From NCBI GenBank assembly GCA_029939535.1, contig JAOZST010000006.1, positions 1-45,211 of the forward strand: DNA of 45,211 nucleotides, read 5' to 3'. The notes under the pieces were generated by a model, which searched no databases, had not been told where the DNA came from, and worked only from the letters and a program-made list of their open reading frames with translations. The position numbers and the translations under genes were made by a program. Origin of the DNA: NBML01 sp029939535. GTDB lineage: Bacteria; Desulfobacterota; Desulfobacteria; Desulfobacterales; Desulfobacteraceae. This document shows, piece after piece, positions 16,222 to 24,342 of the stretch; positions within the stretch are counted from its first letter, which is position 1; each line of letters starts with the position of its first letter.

Positions 16222-16365
16222 ATATCTGGTTCGTCTTCTGACTTTCGGCATTGAATTTGTTATTTGCGCCTTCCCGTGTGAACAGTGGCAATTGCAAAAT
16301 AAATATTTCCGATTACAGCGGCGGGACCGTCACGGAGTTTCACCGTGTTCCGAGGACCAGACATA
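16222..16365 (-). promoter_or_regulatory. Cobalamin (AdoCbl-type) riboswitch upstream of cobT
   Basis: Read on the minus strand, the region follows the conserved cobalamin riboswitch core in order: GGAACACGGTGAAACTCCGT, then GACGGTCCCGCCGCTGTAAT, then the B12 box-type GCCACTG, then GGGAAGGC, and finally GCCGAAAGTCAGAAGAC. The order and spacing match the family well. About 105 bases separate it from the cobT start. That stretch contains a partly self-complementary TTGCAGAATCC...TTTTGCAGG segment near the ribosome site, so translational control is plausible; no clear terminator with a T-run was seen. Confidence 0.93.
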
Positions 16366-16484
16366 CTTACTAAATTATGGGAAAAATAAATACACGATCT
16401 ATGGGTATCAAGTCAATATTTTCTTTACAAAAATTTCATCCTGGTCAATAGTCTTAGGTAGACCCTGACATTTTAGAGAATATC

Positions 16485-18032
16485 ATGGAAAATCAACCAA
16501 TCAAAACAAGATTTCAGCATTTTCGAATGGCAAATGCCGTGCTAATCGGCAATATGATTGCCGTGCTGATGGGGGATCTGCTGACCAACGTTCTGTTTGA
16601 ACACAGGACCGGCAATGTTCCGGAAAAAATCCTGACAATGGTTAAATATCTGGACATGTACTATGGTATTTTTTCCGCAGTTGTGATGCTGGTGGTGGTT
16701 ATCTGGTATGAGTTACCCATTCGTAAATGCTTGAAAGCTTTCTACCTTGGGCTGGACACAGATCCTGTATTGTTGGAAAAAGCCCGGCGCCGGGTGCTGA
16801 ATGAACCTTATATGATAGTGATTCTGGATATGTTTTCCTGGGGACTGGGTTCTTTTCTTTTCTGGGCAATCGGCACCCCCCACGGACTTGGAATCGGTAT
16901 TGCCTGTGGTCTGATTACAATGATCCTGGCTTTTTTCTGGGTTGAGCATGTGTCCCAGCATAATCTGGTGCCTTTGTTTTTTCCTGAAGGGGATCTGTCC
17001 AGGGTAGGGGGTGTAAGGTCCATCAGTTTAAAAACGCGGTTTGCTGCATTGATATTTGCCGTTTCCGTTGTGCCCCTTGCCTTTATTCATTTAACCATTC
17101 ATAGATTTCGACAGATGCAGATGATGGATGAGATGACCCTGCTTATGCTGATCCAACGCCTGGAAGAAACCATTGCCAAGGAGAGCATCCTGTTCATGGT
17201 GGTGGCCATTGGACTTTCATGGTTGGTTGTCCAGAATATGAAACGGCCGGTGGTTGAAATTATCCGGGTTATGGGACATGTGAAAAAGGGAGATTTTTCC
17301 AAGCAGGCAAAGGTTTATACCAATGATGAAATCGGGTTTGCAGGGGAGATGCTTAACTCCATGACCAATGGTCTAAGGGAACGGGAATTTATCAAGGATA
17401 CCTTTGGAAAATATGTGGATTCCCGGGTCAGGGATGAAATTCTCAGGGGCAGGATACCACTGGATGGAGAGCTAAAGCAAGCCACCATCTTGTTTGCAGA
17501 TTTGAGAAATTTTACTCCCCTGGTGGCTGTGACCCCGCCCAGGGAATTGATTTATATGTTGAACGCCTATCTTAATGAAATGGCAGAAGCCATCAAAGAA
17601 AACAGCGGGTTGATCCTCCAGTTTATCGGAGATGAAGTGGAGGCAGTGTTCGGGGCTCCCGTGTATCAGCCGAACCATGAACTGGCAGCCGTTAAAACTG
17701 CCCTTGATATGCGCCAGCGTCTGGCCAGGTTAAATAAACAATTTATCAGCCAGGGAATTTCTCCCATAGCCCATGGTGTTGGAATCCACACAGGTTCTGT
17801 TCTGGCTGCCAATATCGGCAGTGCAGACAGGACTGCCTATTCCCTGATAGGGGACACTGTGAATCTGGCCTCCAGGATCCAGGGACTGACCAAGGAGTTT
17901 GGTACAGATATTCTGGTCAGTGAAAAAGTCCAGTCCATTATTGATAGCAGTCTTTATGATTTCAAACCCATGCCTGAAATCAGGGTCAAGGGTAAGTCAG
18001 ATCCCATCCAGGTTTTTTCCCTGGATAATTAA
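16485..18032 (+). CDS. Membrane class III nucleotide cyclase with HAMP domain
   Basis: The protein has 515 residues. The N-terminal 240 residues hold about six hydrophobic segments (for example AVLIGNMIAVLMGDLLTNVL and FSAVVMLVVVIWYELP), without a recognisable sensor domain. A HAMP-like region (MKRPVVEIIRVMGHVKKGDF) follows at about 247-300. The cyclase domain spans about 325-510. The metal-binding aspartates are Asp339 in FADLRNFT and Asp383 in FIGDEVEAVFGAP; the transition-state Asn and Arg are in TVNLASRIQ. The position that is usually Lys for adenine recognition appears to be Gln (LQFIGD), as in some bacterial subfamilies, so ATP versus GTP preference is uncertain. The gene diverges from cobT and ends opposite the zinc-ribbon gene. 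Confidence 0.88.
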   Translation: MENQPIKTRFQHFRMANAVLIGNMIAVLMGDLLTNVLFEHRTGNVPEKILTMVKYLDMYYGIFSAVVMLVVVIWYELPIRKCLKAFYLGLDTDPVLLEKARRRVLNEPYMIVILDMFSWGLGSFLFWAIGTPHGLGIGIACGLITMILAFFWVEHVSQHNLVPLFFPEGDLSRVGGVRSISLKTRFAALIFAVSVVPLAFIHLTIHRFRQMQMMDEMTLLMLIQRLEETIAKESILFMVVAIGLSWLVVQNMKRPVVEIIRVMGHVKKGDFSKQAKVYTNDEIGFAGEMLNSMTNGLREREFIKDTFGKYVDSRVRDEILRGRIPLDGELKQATILFADLRNFTPLVAVTPPRELIYMLNAYLNEMAEAIKENSGLILQFIGDEVEAVFGAPVYQPNHELAAVKTALDMRQRLARLNKQFISQGISPIAHGVGIHTGSVLAANIGSADRTAYSLIGDTVNLASRIQGLTKEFGTDILVSEKVQSIIDSSLYDFKPMPEIRVKGKSDPIQVFSLDN

Positions 18033-18122
18033 ATAATATAGGAATTTATATTTAGGCTTTAGCTGACAGCTAATGGCTAACAGCTCGCGCGATAGCGTGT
18101 TAAGCTTATTTCAGACTGAAAT

Positions 18123-18152
18123 TCCCTGCCAGGAAGCAAGGTCTGGCAGGGA
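18123..18152. terminator. Hairpin between convergent cyclase and zinc-ribbon genes
   Basis: TCCCTGCCAG and CTGGCAGGGA form a perfect 10-bp stem with a 10-base loop between two convergent genes. There is only a short AATTT on the minus-strand side and no strong T-run, so it may act in both directions with modest efficiency. Just upstream, 18058-18085 contains AGCTGACAGCTAATGGCTAA and a further AACAGCT, a self-complementary repeated text of unknown role. Confidence 0.6.
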
Positions 18153-18160
18153 GCTGTAAA

Positions 18161-18343
18161 TTAGCCTGCTTCATAGGTGCAGGAGGTAAAATCAATCTCT
18201 TCTCCGCATTTTTCACATTTGTGGATTTTTTCGAACTCGTCGGAAAAAATTTCCTTTGGTGTATCGCATTTGGGGCATTTGCAGATAAAGGACTGCAGGT
18301 TTTTGAATTGTTCAAAACCCGGGCAATGTTGTGGTGTGCTCAT
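18161..18343 (-). CDS. Small zinc-ribbon protein
   Basis: The protein has 60 residues. The open frame extends 21 codons further upstream, but AAGGAGA sits six bases before the ATG at 18343, so I use that start. Two cysteine pairs, CPKC near residue 23 and CEKC near residue 43, form a rubredoxin- or zinc-ribbon-like knuckle pair; Cys54 and Cys7 are extra. The central helix IFSDEFEKIHK is charged. Function is unknown; small zinc ribbons of this kind often aid protein-protein or nucleic-acid contacts. A hairpin after its stop should end the transcript. Confidence 0.75.
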   Translation of the reverse strand: MSTPQHCPGFEQFKNLQSFICKCPKCDTPKEIFSDEFEKIHKCEKCGEEIDFTSCTYEAG

Positions 18344-18433
18344 GGCGATCTCCTTATTATTATATGTTAAGTAGTTGTAAATCAAAAATAATTGATTTAC
18401 AACCATGGGTATTGTTACAAATTTGTCAGGGGT

Positions 18434-18925
18434 TTATCCCAGATCCACCAGGGTTCTCCCCTTTAGCTGTCCTTTGAGTATTCTTTCTATGCTGGTGCCC
18501 ATGTCTTTGAGACCGATTTTTGAGGAAAGGCTTTCCAGATTGTCAGGTTTCCAGTTGGTTGAAAGATTATTCCAGAGTCTTTGGCGTAATGCCATGGGGC
18601 AGTGCTGGGAGTCAATGCCAAATAGCGATATCCCTCTTAAAATAAAGGGGAAGACATTGATGGGCAGATCCGGTTTAAAATCTTTTGCCTGGCTATGTTC
18701 CACAATCCCTGCGGCATCGATACCGGGGGTGTGGGGATATTGTCTGGTTACCCCTTTATTGCCGCTGGCAGACAGGGCATCCTTATAGTTCAGGGAAGAG
18801 TAGTTCACCCTGATGAGAATCTCCCCCTGGGGAAGATCGTCAATACCTGCTTCTTTAATACCATGGGAAAATGTTTTGTCAGAATTTTCTTCTACGATAA
18901 AGGCCTTAAATGTTTTGTTTTCCAC
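18434..18925 (-). pseudogene. YhdH/AcuI-type quinone oxidoreductase (acrylyl-CoA reductase-like) with internal deletion
   Basis: The 163-codon frame starts at GTG 18925 behind GGGAGG. Residues 1-85 match the GroES-like N-terminus of YhdH/AcuI (FKAFIVEE, NYSSLNYKDALSASGNKGV, YPHTPGIDAAGIVE). Residues about 92-163 match its C-terminus (FPFILRGISLFGIDSQHCPM, LWNNLSTNWKPDNLE, IERILKGQLKGRTLVDLG). The intact family has about 325 residues, so roughly 160 residues, including the whole NADPH-binding Rossmann fold, are missing at the junction near KPD|LPINVF. The deletion is in frame and no stop has appeared, so a protein could still be made, but it cannot bind the cofactor. It diverges from the MFS gene. 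Confidence 0.8.
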
Positions 18926-19073
18926 GAAATCCTCCCTAAAGTTTCGTACAGATATGATATCTAATTCATAATACGATAAGCCGCATAAGTCAATAAAGAT
19001 CCATGAAGTTTCCAGGGTTGAACCATGTGATCTTTTTTTTTACTTTTTCTTGGAACAATGATATTAAAGCCCG

Positions 19074-20216
19074 ATGAAAACACAAAAATTTTATACAGCA
19101 AAAGTGTCCCTTGTATCTTTTTCCCATTTTATCCATGATGTGTATACAAGTTTTTTATCGCCCCTGTTGCCTTTAATTATTGAGAAACTCTCATTGACCC
19201 TGAGCCAGGCAGGCCTTTTATCAACTGTTATGCAGATTCCAGCATTGCTGAATCCGTTTATCGGACTTTTTGCCGATAACAAAGGCCTGGCAAGATGGCT
19301 GGTGATACTGGCTCCAACCCTGACTGCTCTTCCCATGAGCCTGATTGGTGTTACCCCTTCCTATGGACTGCTTTTGGTCCTAGTCTTTTTTGCCGGGATT
19401 TCCGTGGCCCTCTACCATGTGCCGGCTCCTGTGCTGGTTGCCAAATATTCAGGGAATAAAAAAGGGCTGGGCATGAGTTTTTTCATGACCGGGGGAGAGC
19501 TGGCTCGAACCATCGGTCCCATGTTTGCCGTGGCTGCTGTATCAATCCTTGGCCTGGACAATTTTCACCTGGTCATGGTTTTTGCAGTGCTCACTTCACT
19601 TTTATTGTATTTTACCCTGGAAAAAGAAGAAGAGAAAACATCCTTTAAAAAAAATGGATCCCTTATGGCATCCTATAAAGAAATACGCCATGTTCTCAAG
19701 CCCCTGTCCGGGATATTGACGGCCCGGGCTTTTATGCATGCCTCCATGGGGATGTTTTTAACCGTGTTTGTGGAACAAAAAACCGGCAGCCTGTGGTATG
19801 GCGGTGGTGCCCTGGCCCTTTATGAAGCTCTGGGCGTGGCAGGGGTATTGTCCGCAGGCACCCTTTCCGACTGGATGGGCAGAAGGCGGGTCCTTTTCTG
19901 GGCCCTGGCCACAGCACCTGTGGCAATTTTGTTGTTCGTGTTTACAACAGGGGCAGTAAAGATTGCCATGTTGCTGATAACCGGGTTCACTGTTCTTTCC
20001 ACAACCCCGGTCATGCTGGCCCTTATCCAGGAGACTGCCAGGGATAACCCATCCGCTGCCAACGGGCTCTTTATGATGGTTTCTTTTGCTGTCAGGGCTT
20101 TTGCCGTGACCATTGTAGGTGTCATCGGTGATTTTGCAGGGCTTGAAAATATGTTTATCATCAGTGCCCTGATCGGATTTACTGCCATTCCCTTTTTATT
20201 GAAACTTGAAAAATAG
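19074..20216 (+). CDS. MFS transporter, fosmidomycin-resistance (Fsr)-like
   Basis: The protein has 380 residues and about twelve hydrophobic spans. The N-terminus SLVSFSHFIHDVYTSFLSPL and LPLIIEKLSLTLSQAGLLST resembles the Fsr branch of the major facilitator superfamily, proton-driven exporters of small molecules. A loop-2/3-like motif GLFADNKGLARWL and its mirror GTLSDWMGRRRVL after the sixth span are visible, along with YHVPAPVLVAKYSG. The substrate cannot be inferred. The ribosome site before ATG 19074 is weak. The next gene follows after 23 bp with its own strong ribosome site, so the two may be co-transcribed. Confidence 0.86.
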   Translation: MKTQKFYTAKVSLVSFSHFIHDVYTSFLSPLLPLIIEKLSLTLSQAGLLSTVMQIPALLNPFIGLFADNKGLARWLVILAPTLTALPMSLIGVTPSYGLLLVLVFFAGISVALYHVPAPVLVAKYSGNKKGLGMSFFMTGGELARTIGPMFAVAAVSILGLDNFHLVMVFAVLTSLLLYFTLEKEEEKTSFKKNGSLMASYKEIRHVLKPLSGILTARAFMHASMGMFLTVFVEQKTGSLWYGGGALALYEALGVAGVLSAGTLSDWMGRRRVLFWALATAPVAILLFVFTTGAVKIAMLLITGFTVLSTTPVMLALIQETARDNPSAANGLFMMVSFAVRAFAVTIVGVIGDFAGLENMFIISALIGFTAIPFLLKLEK

Positions 20217-20239
20217 CCCTATACAGGGAGGAAATTCAT

Positions 20240-20578
20240 ATGTTAAAAACCAATGAAAATAAAGTAATTGAAGTATACCTGGGATGCAAACCAGGCCAGC
20301 CCAGGCTGGGTCCGGGCTGGAAAGTAGATCACAAGGGTGTTCCTTTTCTTTTGCCCAGCATCGGAGGGATAACCCTGAATGTCCAGGTTGGAGATCCGGC
20401 CTTCGGCCTTGCCGGCGATCATATAGAACCTGGAGTTTCCTGTACTGCCAATGCAGACAAGCCCAATGACTTTCCCAATAATTCTCTTCAGATCCTCGCA
20501 TGTGTGGGGAATGAAGCAATCATTGATCCAAAGGCCAATATTGCAGATTTGTTGAAAATAGACACTGGGCATCCCTGA
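20240..20578 (+). CDS. DUF4438-type protein, C-terminally truncated
   Basis: The protein has 112 residues. The blocks PRLGPGWKVDHKGVPFLLPS, GGITLNVQVGDPAFGLAGDH, IEPGVSC and LACVGNEAII match the N-terminal half of DUF4438 proteins, which usually run to nearly 300 residues and have no firm function. The expected continuation after the GNEA motif, a glycine-rich turn and HGG region, is absent; the frame ends with unrelated-looking KIDTGHP. GGGAGG is nine bases before ATG 20240, so translation signals are intact. It is another gene in this window that has lost a large part. A stable half-domain protein cannot be excluded. Confidence 0.7.
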   Translation: MLKTNENKVIEVYLGCKPGQPRLGPGWKVDHKGVPFLLPSIGGITLNVQVGDPAFGLAGDHIEPGVSCTANADKPNDFPNNSLQILACVGNEAIIDPKANIADLLKIDTGHP

Positions 20579-20690
20579 TCAGCCTCAACAGCCAGGAGAA
20601 TACAGCTGCTGCCAGCTATATGTTTTAAAAAATAGATAATCCTGGTATAAATAAATTATGAATAATCTTTGTTTTTAAAGGATGTGAACG

Positions 20691-21896
20691 TTGAACAAAG
20701 CTAAAAAAAGTATCCTTCAAAAGGGGCGGGGCAAGACACGTAAGCTTGCCAAACTTGAGTACTTATATGAAAAGGAATCCCTGTATTTTGCCCAGGTGGC
20801 GGAAAGTGTTAAGGATATCGCCATTACCGAGCTAAGGGAACTGGGGGGGTATGACCTGAAACCAGTGTTCCGGGGTATCTGGTTCAAGGCCTCAAAAAAA
20901 GATTTTTATAAAACCAACTATTTTACCCGGCTGGTTTCCCGGATTCTGGCCCCTTTGGCCGTGTTTGACTGCAGGGACAAGGATGAACTTTACAAGGCAG
21001 CCAGAAAGATCAGGTGGGAAGAGTTTTTAACCCCTAAAAAAACTTTTTCCATTGTGGCCAATGTTTCTGAATCTGAGATCAGTCATTCCAATTTTGCCGG
21101 ACTAAGGGTTAAAGATGCCATTGCCGATTATTTCAGGGACCGGACAAACCAAAGGCCCAGCGTAGATGCTAAAGACCCCTGGATTATAATCAATCTGCAT
21201 CTCCACCAGAACATGGCCACCCTTTCCGTGGATGCCTCGGGCGGCCCCCTGCATAAAAGGGGATACAGGGAAGAGTCTGTGTCCGCACCCATGCAGGAGA
21301 CCATTGCCGCAGCCATTATCCGGTTGAGCGGGTGGGACGGATCAAAACCATTGTACGATCCCATGTGCGGGTCCGGTACCTTGTTGTGCGAAGCATTGAT
21401 GCGTTATTGCCGGATTCCGGCCCAGGTTTTCAGAACAGAATTTGGGTTTGAGCGTTTGCCGGATTTTGATGCTGTTTTGTGGGAAAGGGTTAAGGAAGAG
21501 GCCAGGAAAAATATTAATCCCCTCCCAGAAAACTTGATAGCTGGGAGTGATGTGTCCGAACATTCAGTCAATGCAGTTAAAACAAATCTCATGGGTCTTC
21601 ATTTTGGGAGAAATATTCATATCGATCTAATGGATTTTAAAGCAATTCCCTCCATTGATAATTCAATGATCGTTACCAACCCACCCTATGGCATTCGTAT
21701 GGGAAAAGACCAGGACATGAACCAGTTTTATAAGGAATTCGGGCTTTTTTTGAAAGAGCGTTGTAAAAAATCAACTGCCTATGTTTATTTTGGAGAGTCC
21801 AAATTCATAAAAAAACTGCCATTATCTCCCTCTTGGAAACGCCCGTTGAAAATCGGGGGGCTGGACGGAAAGCTGGTTAAATATGAACTCTATTGA
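20691..21896 (+). CDS. rlmL: THUMP-domain 23S rRNA guanine-N2 methyltransferase, RlmL-type
   Basis: The protein has 401 residues and would methylate a guanine N2 in 23S rRNA (G2445 for E. coli RlmL). After a short basic N-terminus, residues about 35-180 form the THUMP RNA-binding region (ESLYFAQVAESVKDIAITEL, PVFRGIWFKAS). The class I methyltransferase follows: SAM-binding DPMCGSGT at 223-230 and the catalytic NPPYG at 330-334. GYREESVSAPMQETIAAAII is the usual connector. Unlike E. coli RlmKL it lacks the RlmK half. The start is TTG 20691, with AAGGATG upstream. It ends shortly before a small conserved-looking gene. Confidence 0.9.
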   Translation: MNKAKKSILQKGRGKTRKLAKLEYLYEKESLYFAQVAESVKDIAITELRELGGYDLKPVFRGIWFKASKKDFYKTNYFTRLVSRILAPLAVFDCRDKDELYKAARKIRWEEFLTPKKTFSIVANVSESEISHSNFAGLRVKDAIADYFRDRTNQRPSVDAKDPWIIINLHLHQNMATLSVDASGGPLHKRGYREESVSAPMQETIAAAIIRLSGWDGSKPLYDPMCGSGTLLCEALMRYCRIPAQVFRTEFGFERLPDFDAVLWERVKEEARKNINPLPENLIAGSDVSEHSVNAVKTNLMGLHFGRNIHIDLMDFKAIPSIDNSMIVTNPPYGIRMGKDQDMNQFYKEFGLFLKERCKKSTAYVYFGESKFIKKLPLSPSWKRPLKIGGLDGKLVKYELY

Positions 21897-21932
21897 TAAA
21901 AATCAAGATCAAGATCAAAATCAGGGTTTAAA

Positions 21933-22103
21933 ATGGAAAAAGTAAAACCAGGATCTGGAAAATATACCTGCAATGAATACCGGGAGGAAATGATCCTTTT
22001 AAGCCTTCAAAAACAGCTTGCCTCACCTGATCTTACTCCGGGGGAGAAACAAGGTCTTTTAGAGGAAATTACAAAAATTGAAAAACAGATGGGGTTAGAG
22101 TAA
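21933..22103 (+). CDS. Small helical protein of unknown function
   Basis: This 56-residue frame runs ATG 21933 to TAA 22103 and fills the gap between rlmL and the chemoreceptor. It begins MEKVKPGSGKYTCNEYREEM and continues as two amphipathic helices (ILLSLQKQLASPD, then TPGEKQGLLEEITKIEKQMG). Codon use matches the neighbours, and the stop overlaps the chemoreceptor's ribosome site (TAAAGGAG). The ribosome site before its own ATG is weak (AGGGTTTAAA). I do not recognise the family. Its tight placement ahead of the signalling operon suggests it may be its first gene. Confidence 0.6.
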   Translation: MEKVKPGSGKYTCNEYREEMILLSLQKQLASPDLTPGEKQGLLEEITKIEKQMGLE

Positions 22104-22116
22104 AGGAGATTAAACA

Positions 22117-24330
22117 ATGTCTGAATTTTTTTTAAAATTTATTCCCACACCCATTAAGAGTTTCCTGGGAAAATTAAATATCAGGAGTAAATTAATTTTT
22201 TCTTTTGCGTTTTTGCTTCTAATGATGGTCTGCGCCGGTGGGGCAGGATTGTTCTTTACCAGCCAGATCAAGGAAAAAGTAGAGACCATTTCCCGGGTAG
22301 CATCCCCATTGAATTCTGCTGCCAATCGTCTGGCCAATGAAATGTTTAAATCCCATGCCACAATCCTCTATCTTTTATCATTAAAAGAGAAAGAGGGAAT
22401 TGAGACCCAGAGCAATTTACTTAGGGAACTGAAAGTTTCCATTGATCATGATATGAAAGAGTTGGCCAGGGTAGCTGGAGCCCATGGAGTTGAATTGGAC
22501 ATAAATTTATTGAAACAACACCTCAGTGGTTTTTTTGTCCAGTCAGGCAATGCAGTTTCGGCCCATAAAATTATGCTGGAGAAGGAGGGCTTGCTTTCTG
22601 TCAAGCTCAATGAGTTTGACCAAAACAGAAAGGACCTGGATAAGTCCCTGTCCCTGTTTCTGGAATCAGCCCAGGGAGCCATCGGCGAAAAAGAGGAGGA
22701 GGGTCAAAAATTATCCATGACAAATACAGCAACCGCAAAACAGGTTGCCGGGCTGCTCCTGAATATGTTCCAGCAAGACCTTCCTGTACTATATCGTGGA
22801 CAGAATTTTAGGAGTTTTTTAATTGAATTTCAGAATATTATTAAAATTCTTGTTTTGGAAAAGGATATATCCAGAATTGAAAGCCATAAAAATGATTTTC
22901 AAGCCCTTGCTAAAAAGACAGCCTCCAGGATAAAGCGTCTAAAACGCAAATTGAGAACAGATGCCCAGAAAGCCACCTTTGATGAAATGGATAAAGGGTT
23001 TGAAAAACTACGGAAAGTCACTCTGGCTAAAGATGGACTTTTTGTTCTCCAGGCAGACTACCTGGAAGCAGCAGGGAATATCCAGAATATGAAAACAGAG
23101 CTTTCCAATGCAACAAATTCTGTGAAGCAGACCATTGAAAAATGGTTGGCTATAAGTGATCTGATTAATACCAATGTCCAGGAAAGTGCCAGAAAAGGAG
23201 TGAGTCTGGCCCTGTTTTATATCAGTATCATTGTTGTGGCAGGGATCATGATCGGAATTCTGGCGGCAGTCCTTATTATCAGGGCCATTACCATGCCTTT
23301 GACCCGGCTCCAGGGAAAAGTTCTGGAGGTGGAAAAAGCATCTGATTTTTCCATGCGTGTTGGATCTGAAAAAACAGATGAAGTAGGGAAAACAGCCATA
23401 GCCTTTGACAGCCTCATGATTTCCATAGAGTCTGCTGTTTCAGATATCAACGGGGTTATGACATCCATCTCCAAGGGTGATTTTTCTCAGTTCATGACTT
23501 CGGATCAAAAAGGGGATTTGGGAAGTTTGAAGGATCGCATGAACGAGTCCATTGAGCTTTTGGCCCAATCCATTGCCCGGATTATTGACATCAGTGAACA
23601 GGTAAAACAAGATGCCATAACCGTGTCCGGCTCTGCAAAGATGTTGTCAGACAATACCCATGAACAGTCAACTTCCTTGGAGCAGGTGGCTTCTTCTGTA
23701 AACCAGATAGAAATCAGGGCAAGGGACAATGAAAAGTATGCCATGGAGGTCAGAAACATCAGCGGGCGTGCCATGGAAGAAATTTTGAAAGGAAGGGATC
23801 AGATGTCTGCTATGCTGTCTTCCATGGAAAAAATAAAAAAAACCAGTTCAAATGTGGCCAATGTTATTGGGGTGATCAATGATATCGCCTCCCAGACAAC
23901 TTTGCTGTCTTTGAATGCATCCATTGAAGCAGCCAGGGCTGGAGAGGCTGGAAAGGGATTCGCAGTGGTAGCCCAGGAGGTAAAGGATCTTGCCGCCAGG
24001 AGCAGCAAAGCCGCATCAGACACCAATGCTCAGCTCATGGAAGCCATCAGTGAAGTGGGAAAAGGGGTGGAAAATGCAGACCAGAATGCCAGGGTTCTGG
24101 AGAACATAAATGCCATTGTTAAAGAAGTGAATACCCTTGTTTCAAAAATATCTGAATATTCAGCAGAACAGACCGTAAGTATTGAAGAGATTTCCAAAGG
24201 GCTTTCCCAGGTGAACCAGGCAGTAGTTGACAATGCTGCAATTGCTGAGAAGACAGCAGATTCCTATGAAAAGATGGCTGAACGATCCACCCATATGCAC
24301 GAGGTTTTAAGTGTTTTCAAGTTAAAATAA
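22117..24330 (+). CDS. Methyl-accepting chemotaxis protein
   Basis: This chemoreceptor has 737 residues. The first membrane span is about residues 27-48 (FSFAFLLLMMVCAGGAGLFF), followed by a large helical extracytoplasmic domain to about 360 with many charged heptads, probably a four-helix-bundle sensor. The second span is about 366-390 (LFYISIIVVAGIMIGILAAV). A HAMP domain follows, and a second HAMP-like segment (INGVMTSISKGDFSQFM) lies near 445. The signalling tip is conserved, with DIASQTTLLSLNASIEAARA starting at about 589, then GEAGKGFAVVAQEVKDLAAR. No C-terminal CheR-binding pentapeptide is seen. AAAGGAG precedes ATG 22117. It leads a three-gene signalling operon. Confidence 0.92.
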   Translation: MSEFFLKFIPTPIKSFLGKLNIRSKLIFSFAFLLLMMVCAGGAGLFFTSQIKEKVETISRVASPLNSAANRLANEMFKSHATILYLLSLKEKEGIETQSNLLRELKVSIDHDMKELARVAGAHGVELDINLLKQHLSGFFVQSGNAVSAHKIMLEKEGLLSVKLNEFDQNRKDLDKSLSLFLESAQGAIGEKEEEGQKLSMTNTATAKQVAGLLLNMFQQDLPVLYRGQNFRSFLIEFQNIIKILVLEKDISRIESHKNDFQALAKKTASRIKRLKRKLRTDAQKATFDEMDKGFEKLRKVTLAKDGLFVLQADYLEAAGNIQNMKTELSNATNSVKQTIEKWLAISDLINTNVQESARKGVSLALFYISIIVVAGIMIGILAAVLIIRAITMPLTRLQGKVLEVEKASDFSMRVGSEKTDEVGKTAIAFDSLMISIESAVSDINGVMTSISKGDFSQFMTSDQKGDLGSLKDRMNESIELLAQSIARIIDISEQVKQDAITVSGSAKMLSDNTHEQSTSLEQVASSVNQIEIRARDNEKYAMEVRNISGRAMEEILKGRDQMSAMLSSMEKIKKTSSNVANVIGVINDIASQTTLLSLNASIEAARAGEAGKGFAVVAQEVKDLAARSSKAASDTNAQLMEAISEVGKGVENADQNARVLENINAIVKEVNTLVSKISEYSAEQTVSIEEISKGLSQVNQAVVDNAAIAEKTADSYEKMAERSTHMHEVLSVFKLK

Positions 24331-24342
24331 AAAAAGGCTTAT

